Shown one piece after another: positions 26,069 to 34,925 of a stretch of 64,000 bases of DNA (positions within the stretch are counted from its first letter, which is position 1; each line of letters opens with the position of its first letter). The position numbers were made by a program, and so were the translations under genes. Source of the stretch: Lachnospiraceae bacterium (GTDB lineage Bacteria; Bacillota; Clostridia; Lachnospirales; Lachnospiraceae); NCBI GenBank assembly GCA_017517305.1, contig JAFWZV010000015.1:1-64000 (forward strand), read 5' to 3'. The notes under the pieces are model-generated. The model saw only the letters and a program-made list of their open reading frames with translations, was not told where the DNA came from and searched no databases.

Positions 26069-28217
26069 GGGCTGGGTCCTCCTTTGCCAAAATCATGTTT
26101 CTGTTTAGTGTATACTCAACAGCTTGATAAAGCATAAGCTCTAATGCACCTACATATGCTTCTAACACTGAGTCATTGCTACAATTACAGAAATATTCTC
26201 TGCAGTTTCTTAAAAGGGCATTAAACTTATTTCCATAACCCACGTTATTTCTCTCAGCTTCTAGCAAAACTTTATTATAAACCAGCTCAGAAACAAACAC
26301 CTTTTTAAAATCCTCCTCGCATATGGACTGCCATATACACTCCTTGAATCGCGCTGATTCAGCTTCTCTGGTGCCAGTTTTTTCTTCTCTTAATGTTCTG
26401 CCTGCAACATCAATTGAATCTAACAATTCATATACAAAATCTTTAGAAACAAAATCTCTTAACTGTGATGTGAAACCGACAGCTATACAATCCTCATTAT
26501 AATAAGGTGAGTCCTCCATTCTAGAACTGAAATTCCTTCCATACTTAAGCTGTCCTCTAAGCTTTTTATATGCCTTCTCTGATGGTCTACGACCTTCATT
26601 TAAGTTTACGTCTTTCAGGCTAGACTCCAAAAGCTTTTTAGTGCTGACCAATTTATCCAGGTAAGCCTTGACCTTTTCTTTCAACTGCGCTTTATCAATT
26701 TCAATTTTTGAATTCTCTCTATCAACAACTGTCCAACTTTTTCTATTGCCAACTAATCTTCCCTTTTCGACCACTCTATATTTAGTACCAGAATTTTGAG
26801 ATCTGTGTGCAAAGATTGTATTTAACACTTGTATCACACTGTACTTATCTTGATACACCTGTGGCAACTGAATTTCATATTTCAACGCACAAGTCAAAGG
26901 ATTAAGCGAATAACTACTAGCCAAGCACTTTTGATTATTACGTAATGTAGCACCAACTATTTGTGATACATTTACAATCACTGCATCTGGTTTCTCTATG
27001 AAATTGTATTTTTCATCCCTAAGCATTCTAGATGCATATAAATCAAGCTTTGTATTTATCACATATACAGGCACTCTTTTGCTATAATACTTAAATGCCT
27101 TAGCTAACAGATTATTATTAGATATATCCGATATATCATCTGTCAAAGAATTCATAAGGAATAATATATCCTCATTACCATCCAACAGAGTAGGATGACT
27201 TAATGTATCTATATCTGCCATTTCCGCTTCTTGACCTTCACAGATTGCCTCTGAATCGATTATCTCTATACAAGCAGGTGCCTTATCACTAAATAGCCCT
27301 GTTGTATAATCTTGAAACAAATTCAAATCTGTATCACTAATGTGCTTTCTATTAACATCATCTTCTTTAAAGTCCTCGAAGAACTTTTTGAAACGACTAC
27401 TTAATGGCATCTTAATATAAATTTTATCTATCAGTGGAGTCAGCATAGTAAACGTTCCATTGATTGGGCAACCTAATATGGCTGCTGTGTCTAACGTATC
27501 AAAATGTTGTGAATATCTTTCATCTGACAACTTACAATATATTCTATTGCCTTCTTCAAAAAAACAAGTAAGAGTATTCTTTAAATAATTATTAAATGCT
27601 TCATATATCTTAAGCATTTCGCTTGCCAAGCAATTAAGTTCCTCTTCTACCTGACCCTTAATGATTCTAAAAACAGACTCTCTATTGCTTTTGATTTCTA
27701 TCACATCAAGCTTATTAGTAGCTCTATATAACACACCTGGTGTTCCTTCAACGAACTTAACAACCAAATTTGTTGATTCTACCAGAATGTCTTTTTTATT
27801 ATCCTCAGATAGAAATCTCCACTGTTTGATGTTAGACAATTTTTCACTCAAACTAGTTTGTAACTCATTCTTGGTAGTCTCATTTTTTAAATCTACATAT
27901 CCACCCTTATTCATATTATCCTGTAAGAGTTTTGCAATTACAGTAGCATGAGCTGAATCGAAGTCATTCTTGTCTACAAAATAATCTTTAAATTCTACCA
28001 TAACATCAAATCCCACTTGATCTGATGTCATTATGTAATGAACCTCTTTCTTTTCATCCATCAAGCGTTGAATTAAAGGTGGCAAACATGGTTCATTATC
28101 ATTATGTCCAATGCAATGTGCCACAAAGGTACTCTTTCCAGAACCTTTAGTTCCTACTACTCTTGCAGTAACATATTCTCCTGATTTCCATTCCCATACT
28201 TTCTTTTCCTTGTTCAT
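26061..28217 (-). CDS. Large GTPase-like P-loop protein
   Basis: A 718-residue protein of no family I can name. Walker A is GTKGSGKST at 22-30. Later landmarks look like GTPase motifs: IEIIDSEAI at about 317-325 (G3-like) and VINTKLDLY at about 387-394 (G4-like T-K-L-D). The C-terminal half is helical and charged. The ATG at 28217 is chosen because GGAGG lies 8 nt upstream; upstream in-frame starts lack a site. Its stop overlaps the Com-like gene. A 330-bp untranslated leader with a U-rich hairpin precedes it. It could be a dynamin-like or STAND-like conflict protein. Confidence 0.7.
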   Translation of the reverse strand: MNKEKKVWEWKSGEYVTARVVGTKGSGKSTFVAHCIGHNDNEPCLPPLIQRLMDEKKEVHYIMTSDQVGFDVMVEFKDYFVDKNDFDSAHATVIAKLLQDNMNKGGYVDLKNETTKNELQTSLSEKLSNIKQWRFLSEDNKKDILVESTNLVVKFVEGTPGVLYRATNKLDVIEIKSNRESVFRIIKGQVEEELNCLASEMLKIYEAFNNYLKNTLTCFFEEGNRIYCKLSDERYSQHFDTLDTAAILGCPINGTFTMLTPLIDKIYIKMPLSSRFKKFFEDFKEDDVNRKHISDTDLNLFQDYTTGLFSDKAPACIEIIDSEAICEGQEAEMADIDTLSHPTLLDGNEDILFLMNSLTDDISDISNNNLLAKAFKYYSKRVPVYVINTKLDLYASRMLRDEKYNFIEKPDAVIVNVSQIVGATLRNNQKCLASSYSLNPLTCALKYEIQLPQVYQDKYSVIQVLNTIFAHRSQNSGTKYRVVEKGRLVGNRKSWTVVDRENSKIEIDKAQLKEKVKAYLDKLVSTKKLLESSLKDVNLNEGRRPSEKAYKKLRGQLKYGRNFSSRMEDSPYYNEDCIAVGFTSQLRDFVSKDFVYELLDSIDVAGRTLREEKTGTREAESARFKECIWQSICEEDFKKVFVSELVYNKVLLEAERNNVGYGNKFNALLRNCREYFCNCSNDSVLEAYVGALELMLYQAVEYTLNRNMILAKEDPAHE

Positions 28218-28549
28218 AAATTGTTCCTCCATTTTTCTGATTATTTCAAATAAAAAAAGCCCGTAACTGCTATAAAATAACAAGTTGCGAACCACAAAAA
28301 AACACAAGATACAATTCTTGATTGCAAAAAGAGGTTATAGGAATAATTGTATGAAAGAACATATCTTTCATCACCATATGCCACCGCAACATCCTAGAAT
28401 TATGGCTCATCACCACCCTGTTCTAGTTTGAATCTATTAGCAAATAACGATATCCTTCTTATTTGATTTTCACCACCACTTAGTAGCTTAAACTAAAAAT
28501 ACCACCACCCACCCAAATCTGTCAATACTTTTTTCTTCTTATCACCTTA
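28218..28549 (-). promoter_or_regulatory. Long leader of the GTPase-like operon
   Basis: A 332-bp gap without a convincing gene. On the minus strand it has TTGACA near 28514, then a run of GGTGG motifs (GGGTGGTA, GTGGTGGTGA, GGGTGGTGATG, GGTGGCATATGG), and near the GTPase start a weak stem (CGCAACT/AGTTACG) followed by GGGCTTTTTTT at about 28255-28290. The latter could attenuate transcription. A structured regulatory RNA is possible but unproven. Confidence 0.35.
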
Positions 28550-29260
28550 CTATTGGATGATTCCAAAATACTTTGTCAGCTTCTCACTCTCACCCATATA
28601 ATATTCTACAAAGTGATCTATGCCAGCCCGCAAAGGACCACAAAAATGCTTAATATGCTCTCTTCCAGTAAGGTATCCCAACGCAACGTAATTATCAGCA
28701 TGAAATCCCTTAAATACACTTACCAAAAAATCATAATATTTCATCAGCTTTTTCTCGTCCTCAACAGAAGTACAAACACGATAAGGATAGTCACATTCAT
28801 CTATAATGATTACCCACCTTTGTCCTGTTTTCTCATAAATATAATACAACAGCTGATGCAAACTCACTATATCTCGATTTAAAAATGGATAATTGTCTTT
28901 TAATTCATCCACCACCAGCTGTTCAATATATAAGATATCTTTTTCTGCTTTATCATAAAGCTTATACATATCAAGAAAAAGCACATTGTATTTATTCAAA
29001 TGTTCTTCAAAGCTATCTGATTGTCCAACGGCTAGTTTTGAAAAACTCTCTCTAGTCTTCTCCTTGCATGAATAATACGCAGTCAAAAGCTTTGTGGCAA
29101 CAGTCTTACCATAACCCTCTGGCATATAAACAGCCATATATTGATTATATCCATCTATACGATTATTAAGTTCCGTTATCAAATCACTTCTATCAACGAA
29201 TTCAGGTTTCTTTATTTGTTCTAATATTTCACTACAATTTGGATTCAAATACTTTCCCAC
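28550..29260 (-). CDS. Truncated AAA-ATPase_like protein
   Basis: A 236-residue protein matching only the N-terminal part of the AAA-ATPase_like family (usually 500-600 aa with a C-terminal PD-(D/E)XK/DUF1703 nuclease). It has the family start (PEFVDRSDLITELN), a P-loop altered to PEGYGKT instead of the usual R-R-F-G-K-S, and Walker B VIIIDECDYPY. It stops at EYYMGESEKLTKYFGI, about where the ATPase domain ends, so the nuclease part is missing. The start is GTG with GAGGTG 5 nt upstream. It may be a decayed or a standalone ATPase. Confidence 0.7.
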   Translation of the reverse strand: MGKYLNPNCSEILEQIKKPEFVDRSDLITELNNRIDGYNQYMAVYMPEGYGKTVATKLLTAYYSCKEKTRESFSKLAVGQSDSFEEHLNKYNVLFLDMYKLYDKAEKDILYIEQLVVDELKDNYPFLNRDIVSLHQLLYYIYEKTGQRWVIIIDECDYPYRVCTSVEDEKKLMKYYDFLVSVFKGFHADNYVALGYLTGREHIKHFCGPLRAGIDHFVEYYMGESEKLTKYFGIIQ

Positions 29261-29358
29261 GCAATCACCTCATCACACATCTTCTCAATGCCTATCCATA
29301 AATCATTTTGGTCATCAGACAAATATGCAAAATTTTTTCTTAATATCCATGTTTTCAA
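29245..29358 (-). CDS. Possible 37-aa coupled ORF
   Basis: An ORF starting at TTG that overlaps the stop of the upstream gene as TTGA, and running 16 nt into the next gene's start. The product includes SDDQNDLWIGIEKMCDEVIAW, which reads like a real coding segment. The overlap at both ends suggests a coupled small gene, but the TTG start and short length keep this tentative; a remnant is equally possible. Confidence 0.3.
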   Translation of the reverse strand: MKTWILRKNFAYLSDDQNDLWIGIEKMCDEVIAWESI

Positions 29359-30323
29359 GCATACTCCCTTATCCTTTCTATAACCAACCTATACTCTGGT
29401 CCCTTATCTCCATATTTTTTCTCCAAAAACCTCATCAGAGTATCTTTTTGTTCTTCTGTTAGATATATTTCATATAGATATCTTATTATGGCACCATCTA
29501 AGGCTCGCTTAAAATTCGTCCTCAACAATGAATCCACTAGGGATGACAGCTTGGAATACACAGTGGTCATATTATCCAATCTTAGTTCTTCTTCCATTAA
29601 TCTAATTCGCTCCAACTCATCTTCACTTTCTTCATATTCCCAAGCAGAGGAAACTACCACATTAATTTCAGTATCTAAATCTTCCACATCTACTTCCTCA
29701 TATGTCATATTAGTGTAGGAGCTGTTAACATCCGATATAGACATTTTGATATTACTGGTTCTAACTCGGAATACCTCATCCTCCTTAGTTCCACACACGT
29801 TCATGGCAATTTTAGATAATCCAAGCATATACAATACGTGCAAACCATAAATATCATCCTTTATAGGAGCAATATTCATAGCATTATACTCCTTGGCTTT
29901 AACATATGAAGTACAATAATCAGCATACAAAAGCATATCTTTGGTTCTTTTCACTGCCTCAGGTTTACCTGATTGCTCCACACCCATATGCACATTCAGC
30001 TTTCCTTCCCCACAGCTATTATATGACACCTCAACATACCTAGAAATCCTATGTGTAAAACCATCCACCCTGCATTTTGCCCAGGTCAGGTTTCCTGTTG
30101 TGCCATATTCATATATCATATAAGGTTGCAGACAATTCAAGTAGTCAAAGAAATAGCTTCTTCTATCCATTCCACAAAGTTCTAAATATTGGGAAAAATA
30201 GTCATCTTGGCTAAGTTCATCTCTCTGACAGCATATGTTATCTATATCAAATGATAAAAAACGTATGGTCTTACATATTTTCAGTAGTTCTTGATTCAAT
30301 TCTCGCAATAGACTCACCCCCAT
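29355..30323 (-). CDS. Hypothetical protein (322 aa)
   Basis: A soluble protein with no membrane segment or recognised motif. The N-terminal region is helical, the middle (YEYGTTGNLTWAKCRVDGFTHRISRYVEV) is beta-rich, and the C-terminus is helical and acidic (SEDELERIRLMEEELRLDNM). The annotated ATG has no ribosome binding site. A TTG five codons on (30308) sits behind GGGGTGAG and may be the true start. It is the first of a string of overlapping genes leading to the truncated AAA-ATPase_like gene, so the three were probably one accessory operon. Confidence 0.55.
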   Translation of the reverse strand: MGVSLLRELNQELLKICKTIRFLSFDIDNICCQRDELSQDDYFSQYLELCGMDRRSYFFDYLNCLQPYMIYEYGTTGNLTWAKCRVDGFTHRISRYVEVSYNSCGEGKLNVHMGVEQSGKPEAVKRTKDMLLYADYCTSYVKAKEYNAMNIAPIKDDIYGLHVLYMLGLSKIAMNVCGTKEDEVFRVRTSNIKMSISDVNSSYTNMTYEEVDVEDLDTEINVVVSSAWEYEESEDELERIRLMEEELRLDNMTTVYSKLSSLVDSLLRTNFKRALDGAIIRYLYEIYLTEEQKDTLMRFLEKKYGDKGPEYRLVIERIREYA

Positions 30324-30395
30324 AATTTAATTATACAAATCGTTTTCGTCAGGTGCATTATAGTGACAGTATAATTTTTATTAGAGTGTTTTACG

Positions 30396-30523
30396 TGAGC
30401 CGTACCACAAGTTCGCTACGCGTTCCGCGTGCTCACTGTGGGGCATAATTATCACTCATACTTGGTTATAAATGAGCCGTACCACAAGTTCGCTACGCGT
30501 TCCGCGTGCTCACTGTGGGGCAT
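30396..30523. repeat. Direct duplicate of a 51-bp element
   Basis: Two identical 51-bp copies at 30396-30446 and 30473-30523, separated by 26 bp. Each begins TGAGCCGTACCACAAG and ends CTGTGGGGCAT, and is itself a hairpin (CCACA...TGTGG, with ACGCG in the centre). The second copy plus flank (TTATAAATGAGCCGT) forms an inverted repeat with ACGGCTCATTTATAA at about 30600-30614, enclosing the corA terminator. The gap 30324-30608 contains no gene. Confidence 0.85.
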
Positions 30524-30533
30524 TCGCCCTATG

Positions 30534-30596
30534 CAAAAAAGTCAAAAAGCATCTATCTGTGAGCAAGCTCCCGATAGATGCTTTTTGACTTTTTTG
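30534..30596. terminator. corA terminator, 24-bp perfect stem
   Basis: Arms at 30534-30557 and 30573-30596 are perfect reverse complements over 24 bp with T-runs on both strands. The loop is within CTGTGAGCAAGCTCCC, the 16-mer also found at 2597-2612. It ends the minus-strand corA transcript and would also stop plus-strand transcription. Confidence 0.9.
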
Positions 30597-30608
30597 CGCA
30601 CGGCTCAT

Positions 30609-31550
30609 TTATAACATCTTTCTCTTCTTCAAGAAGAATGCAACCACCAAACATACCAAAAGTGTGATTCCACACACTATTGCAAATCCATATGGTGACT
30701 GGGAGAATGGCATTCCATCTCCATTTACATTCATACCGTAGATACCTGAGATAATAGTAGGTATAGCCATAACTATAGTGATGGCGGTTAAGTATTTCAT
30801 AATCTCATTCTGACGGTTATCAATCATTGTTGACATCAACTCTCTGGTACCCTTTAAGATATCGCGATATATCTGGGTCATCTCGATAGCCTGAAGGTTC
30901 TCAACTATAACATCATCCAGGAGCTCCTGGTCTTCAGGGAACTTCTTAATTCCACTGTAACGGGTAAGTCTGTCAACTATCATTCGATTCGCTCTAAGGG
31001 ATGTATCGAAGTATACAAGGTTGGACTCCAATTCATGCAGGTTTACAATATCTGCATTCTCAGTAACTCCACCCATCTTTTCCTCCATCTCAAGACGACG
31101 TCTGTCGATGATTCGAAGGTATGACTGATACAGCATATTAGTTCTATATATAATCTGGTAAGTGAATCTAACCTGCTTCTTAGTGGTAAAGTCTCGCAAG
31201 TGATTCACTATAAAATGCTTTATAACCGGTGTCTCCACAGAGCACACTGTAATAATTGCCTCGTCTGTCCAAATAATACCAAGAGGAATAGTTGTATACG
31301 CCTCCTGATTATGACGAATCTCAACTGTAGGTATATCGAAGAGGATAAGAACGTAGTCTTCATTCACATCCACACGTGATGACTCTTCTTCATCGAGAGC
31401 GGCACGAACATCAGTTATATCGATATTATAACGATCTGCTATTTCACGACTTTCCTCATGACTGGGCGCCGTAAGATTAATCCACATTCCAGGTGTATAT
31501 TCGGTAATCTCTCTTAAGGTTCCATTTTCAGTAATGAATTTACTTATCAT
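30609..31550 (-). CDS. corA: CorA-type magnesium transporter
   Basis: A 313-residue CorA family divalent-cation channel, forming a membrane pentamer that admits Mg2+ (or Co2+/Ni2+). The N-terminal cytoplasmic alpha/beta domain is followed by a long helix and two C-terminal membrane segments. The selectivity motif YGMN ends the first segment (IISGIYGMNVNG), and a basic KKRKML tail closes the protein. It has a typical length and stands alone between a strong terminator and ylmH-like and GGDEF genes. Confidence 0.94.
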   Translation of the reverse strand: MISKFITENGTLREITEYTPGMWINLTAPSHEESREIADRYNIDITDVRAALDEEESSRVDVNEDYVLILFDIPTVEIRHNQEAYTTIPLGIIWTDEAIITVCSVETPVIKHFIVNHLRDFTTKKQVRFTYQIIYRTNMLYQSYLRIIDRRRLEMEEKMGGVTENADIVNLHELESNLVYFDTSLRANRMIVDRLTRYSGIKKFPEDQELLDDVIVENLQAIEMTQIYRDILKGTRELMSTMIDNRQNEIMKYLTAITIVMAIPTIISGIYGMNVNGDGMPFSQSPYGFAIVCGITLLVCLVVAFFLKKRKML

Positions 31551-31633
31551 GTCCTCGCTCTCCTTCTCCTAGTATTTGGGCCAACACCCATATTTTAGTA
31601 TAGTCCCACCATAAGCTTGTGTAAAGTTATTTT

Positions 31634-32401
31634 TTAAACATATCTTTGAAGGCTTACATATACTCTACCCTTACGAGTTTCATTGCCCTCACCACAGTAC
31701 TTAAACTTTCCATAGCCTCTTATGGAAAATATATCCCCAGCCTTCAAGGTCATACTGTTGCGTTCGCACAATCTTCCATTCAGGGTTACCTTCTTAGCCT
31801 TAAATAAATTCAAAGCTTCACTTCGAGAAACCTTGGTAGCTCCTCCCACAATAGCGTCAAATCTAGGTGATGCCACAATCACATTCATATCAACCAAAAC
31901 AGGCTTTAAATCATCCATATTGTCAGAATCAGGCTCCACAATAGAAGTCCTAACATTAGTGTGCTTAATTTTAGTAAGATTATCCATAATAAATTCTGCT
32001 ATAGAATCTGTGGCAAATATATATGCTCTCTTACCATCTTTAACCAGTATATCTCCGAATACATTTCGCTCAATACCCAGATTCATAACTGCCCCAAGGA
32101 AATCTCTATGGCTAAGGTCATCTGCAAATTTTTCTATAAGTGGCTCCACCTTAATTATTCTAATAGGCCAAATGCCCTCATAACCTAAGCTTTGCTCTGA
32201 GCCAAAGCCCACCATACATCTTTCAGCCATCTCATAGCCACCAAAGACCTGATAATCCACATGGCTAATCTCTGCTTTAAGCTCATCTAGCAAGATAAGC
32301 TCTGCAGGTGTAAGAAAGCCTGAGTAGGTATAAATGTTTTGCTTGTAGGATTTATTCGCCAAATCCTTAAGTCTTGATTTTAATAAGTCCTCATCATTCA
32401 T
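31634..32401 (-). CDS. YlmH-like S4 RNA-binding protein
   Basis: A 255-residue protein with an N-terminal YlmH-type domain and a C-terminal S4 RNA-binding domain (about 185-245: KVSRSEALNLFKAKKVTLNGRLCERNSMTLKAGDIFSIRGYGKF in outline). YlmH relatives act on stalled ribosomes in Firmicutes (RqcP2) or are encoded near division genes. Here it directly follows a GGDEF gene, not the usual division cluster. The ATG at 32401 has AGGTG 7 nt upstream; a GTG at 32410 is also possible. Confidence 0.85.
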   Translation of the reverse strand: MNDEDLLKSRLKDLANKSYKQNIYTYSGFLTPAELILLDELKAEISHVDYQVFGGYEMAERCMVGFGSEQSLGYEGIWPIRIIKVEPLIEKFADDLSHRDFLGAVMNLGIERNVFGDILVKDGKRAYIFATDSIAEFIMDNLTKIKHTNVRTSIVEPDSDNMDDLKPVLVDMNVIVASPRFDAIVGGATKVSRSEALNLFKAKKVTLNGRLCERNSMTLKAGDIFSIRGYGKFKYCGEGNETRKGRVYVSLQRYV

Positions 32402-32410
32402 GATATGCAC

Positions 32411-33547
32411 CTATTCGTAAACATCTCTAATAATATATCTGCAGCGTCCAAGCTCCTTAGCCGCGTACAAGGAATTGTCTGCAGCTTCAAGCAATGTGCT
32501 ATAGGCAATCTTATCCGCCATACAATATGCTACTCCAATACTTGCAGATAAATTCACCACATCCGTTCCATTTGAATATGTTTCCCTAAGCTTTTCCACA
32601 GCCCAATTAAGCTTATCAAGAAGTGTATCTCTAGGAATATTCTTAACAAATATAAGGAATTCATCTCCACCAAATCTAGATACCATGTCACAATTTGCAA
32701 ATATAATCTGAAGCTTTAAGGCGATATCCCTTATGGCTCTGTCACCCATAGTGTGACCGAATTTATCATTTACATCCTTAAAATAATCCATGTCTATAAA
32801 AAGCAATGCTGAACCAGTGGAAATGCTAGTCATAAGGAACTTCATAGCCTCCTCCTCGAAGGTCTGCTTATTCATAAGTCCTGTAAGACCATCAGTTCTT
32901 GACTGATGCTCAAGACGTTCCTTCTCCTTAACCTCACTATCCACATCCTCTATCTTACCTACGATGGATACCATATTATTATCTCCATCAAGAAGAGGAA
33001 TATATATAATGTTGCACCACAGATAAGCACCATCGGTCTTTTGCAAACGGACAGTTATCTCCTTAGTCATCTTATTGGTGATAAGGCCTGATGTAGAATG
33101 ATAAAACAGCTCCTCATCCTCAGGATGAACATGAAGTATCTCAAACAGTTTTTTCACATCAAGTCTATCCACCTGTCTTGGAATATCCCAGCCAAACTTT
33201 TCTCTAATTTTGTCTGTAGATATACAAGTATCGTTGTTAAGACTAATCTCATACATCATCTCACCAGAATTATCTATTATTATCTGGTAACGTCTCTGCT
33301 GAAGAATAAGGCGATTCTCTTCTTTCTTCAGTGTTTTCTCATTGCGCTTTCGTATAGCAAGTATGTAAAAGAAGTATGACCACACAATAACCGTCTGAGC
33401 CACAAGTAACACAATTATGAAATTTTTATCCTGTGATGATATGGTTTTTAAATCCTCTATATCACAATTGTGAGTAACCATATATCCACCAATTGCAATG
33501 GCGTAGGAAATCAACAAACAAGCGATTGCACCAATTATATTTTTCAT
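32411..33547 (-). CDS. Membrane GGDEF protein with PAS domain
   Basis: A probable diguanylate cyclase (378 aa) making cyclic di-GMP. Two N-terminal membrane helices (about 5-25 and 43-65) are followed by a PAS-like region (about 85-200) and a GGDEF domain (about 210-375) that includes the intact active site RFGGDEFLIF and the substrate-binding segments DMDYFKDVNDKFGHTMGDRAI. Its stop is adjacent to the ylmH-like start. No EAL or PilZ gene is seen nearby. Confidence 0.9.
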   Translation of the reverse strand: MKNIIGAIACLLISYAIAIGGYMVTHNCDIEDLKTISSQDKNFIIVLLVAQTVIVWSYFFYILAIRKRNEKTLKKEENRLILQQRRYQIIIDNSGEMMYEISLNNDTCISTDKIREKFGWDIPRQVDRLDVKKLFEILHVHPEDEELFYHSTSGLITNKMTKEITVRLQKTDGAYLWCNIIYIPLLDGDNNMVSIVGKIEDVDSEVKEKERLEHQSRTDGLTGLMNKQTFEEEAMKFLMTSISTGSALLFIDMDYFKDVNDKFGHTMGDRAIRDIALKLQIIFANCDMVSRFGGDEFLIFVKNIPRDTLLDKLNWAVEKLRETYSNGTDVVNLSASIGVAYCMADKIAYSTLLEAADNSLYAAKELGRCRYIIRDVYE

Positions 33548-33613
33548 AGCCTACTCCTTTCGTCGCGTATATCAACATATTATCACAAATGACAAAATTA
33601 AACAATTAAAAAA

Positions 33614-33662
33614 GGTGTGGAAGCATCATTCATTCACCATAAAATGTTGACGATTCCACACC
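33614..33662 (-). terminator. Terminator after DUF4272 gene
   Basis: Minus-strand stem GGTGTGGAA/TTCCACACC followed by TTTTTTTAATT, ending the DUF4272 gene transcript. Confidence 0.85.
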
Positions 33663-33680
33663 CTAAATCTTATATCAAAA

Positions 33681-34874
33681 TTACGCCTTTCTAGGCACCT
33701 TATCCCAGTCAGTTACACCTTCAACTCCTGTAAGCCAGTTAAGTGCATAATGCCATTCAACCACTATCTCGGAGCTTATCTCCTTAAGCTCAAGCTTCTT
33801 AATCTGCGCCTCGATACAAGCCCAGTCATATCTGTGAAGAAGATCCTGCTTATCAAGAAGCTCAGCCTTTTCTCTTACTTCAGCCTTCTCCATAAGAGAG
33901 TTCATATCGTTTGACCAGATAATCTCTCCTAATGTAGCCGCGTCTACTATCTCATCAGGTTCATCTAAATCAAGCAGCTTAAGTGCCCAGAAAATAATGG
34001 CACAGCACTCATATCTCCAACCGAATTTGTTAACATCAGCAGGTGCCGGTGCACTGTTATTAATATATGCCTGCTCTTCCTTAGACAGAAAGTCTAGCTT
34101 ACCATATCTGCTTTCAAGTGCAGCAAGAAGTTCAGACAGCTTCTCATCTGGATTCTCATATGCCCCAGAGCCATACACCTCACTCTTAACTGCAGCTGCA
34201 AATATAGCTACTGCACGCTTGATTATTGTTTCCTTGTCAGGAATTATTGCTTTTGATTCAAAGGCAGAAACTGGCATACCCTCTGGACAAGGAAGTCCCT
34301 TGCTCTTAAGTATCTCATTATTCTTAGCAGCTCTTGCTTTGTCCTCCTCTGACATTTCCACATTAGGCATAACCATTTCTCTACACATAATTGGATAATA
34401 CTCTGTGAAATCAGACTCACCCTTTACAGAGATAAGTAGCTTGCCCTCTGGGTGAAATAGCTCCATAGTTGGATAAAGCACAAAGGCTGTGATAAGCTTG
34501 GCCAAGCCATGAACTGTGCCAACGATTGCATTTGTTCTATTATTGTCCTCAGTTATTGGAAATGTAATTCCTATAATGGCTGTAAACATCTTTATCTGAT
34601 GAATGGCTGCTGTCTTAACACTTTCATTGGCAAGAGGTGCCTGTGCAAAGAAATTTGCCATGCCCATATTCTGTTGCATAAGAATCTGTGGATTGTTCAT
34701 TACTGAGAATTTCACCATTGATTCATCCTGTAGCTTTATCTCGAAATCGTAGTCGCTATCCCCCACTGCCTCTATGGCATTCTTGCCGAATAAAGATAAT
34801 GTCTTATCCTTAAAATCCTTTAGATTACTGCCTGCACAATATAATGTAATGTTGGCTTGTTTTGTATCTGACAT
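33681..34874 (-). CDS. DUF4272 domain protein
   Basis: A 397-residue cytoplasmic protein. The N-terminal half (about 1-170) looks like DUF4261 and carries VHGLAKLITAFVLYP. The C-terminal half matches DUF4272 with KRAVAIFAAAVKSEV, LSKEEQAYIN, NKFGWRYECCAIIFWALKLLDLDEPDE and the final DWDKVPRK. Neither domain has a known function, although DUF4272 proteins often occur in accessory loci. It has a strong AGGAGG site and its own terminator, so it is probably monocistronic. Confidence 0.75.
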   Translation of the reverse strand: MSDTKQANITLYCAGSNLKDFKDKTLSLFGKNAIEAVGDSDYDFEIKLQDESMVKFSVMNNPQILMQQNMGMANFFAQAPLANESVKTAAIHQIKMFTAIIGITFPITEDNNRTNAIVGTVHGLAKLITAFVLYPTMELFHPEGKLLISVKGESDFTEYYPIMCREMVMPNVEMSEEDKARAAKNNEILKSKGLPCPEGMPVSAFESKAIIPDKETIIKRAVAIFAAAVKSEVYGSGAYENPDEKLSELLAALESRYGKLDFLSKEEQAYINNSAPAPADVNKFGWRYECCAIIFWALKLLDLDEPDEIVDAATLGEIIWSNDMNSLMEKAEVREKAELLDKQDLLHRYDWACIEAQIKKLELKEISSEIVVEWHYALNWLTGVEGVTDWDKVPRKA

Positions 34875-34925
34875 ATAATATTCCTCCTTATTTCAACATC
34901 CTGAATGTCAATTGCTTTTATAGCT

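Noticed and set aside
28300-28450. Short minus-strand ORF starting MSHNSRMLRW in the GTPase leader
   Set aside because: No ribosome binding site, odd composition and ends in the terminator-like hairpin; probably chance.
30396-30523. Short CRISPR or phage attachment repeat
   Set aside because: Only two copies, each hairpin-forming, without integrase or cas genes; better explained as a palindromic element.
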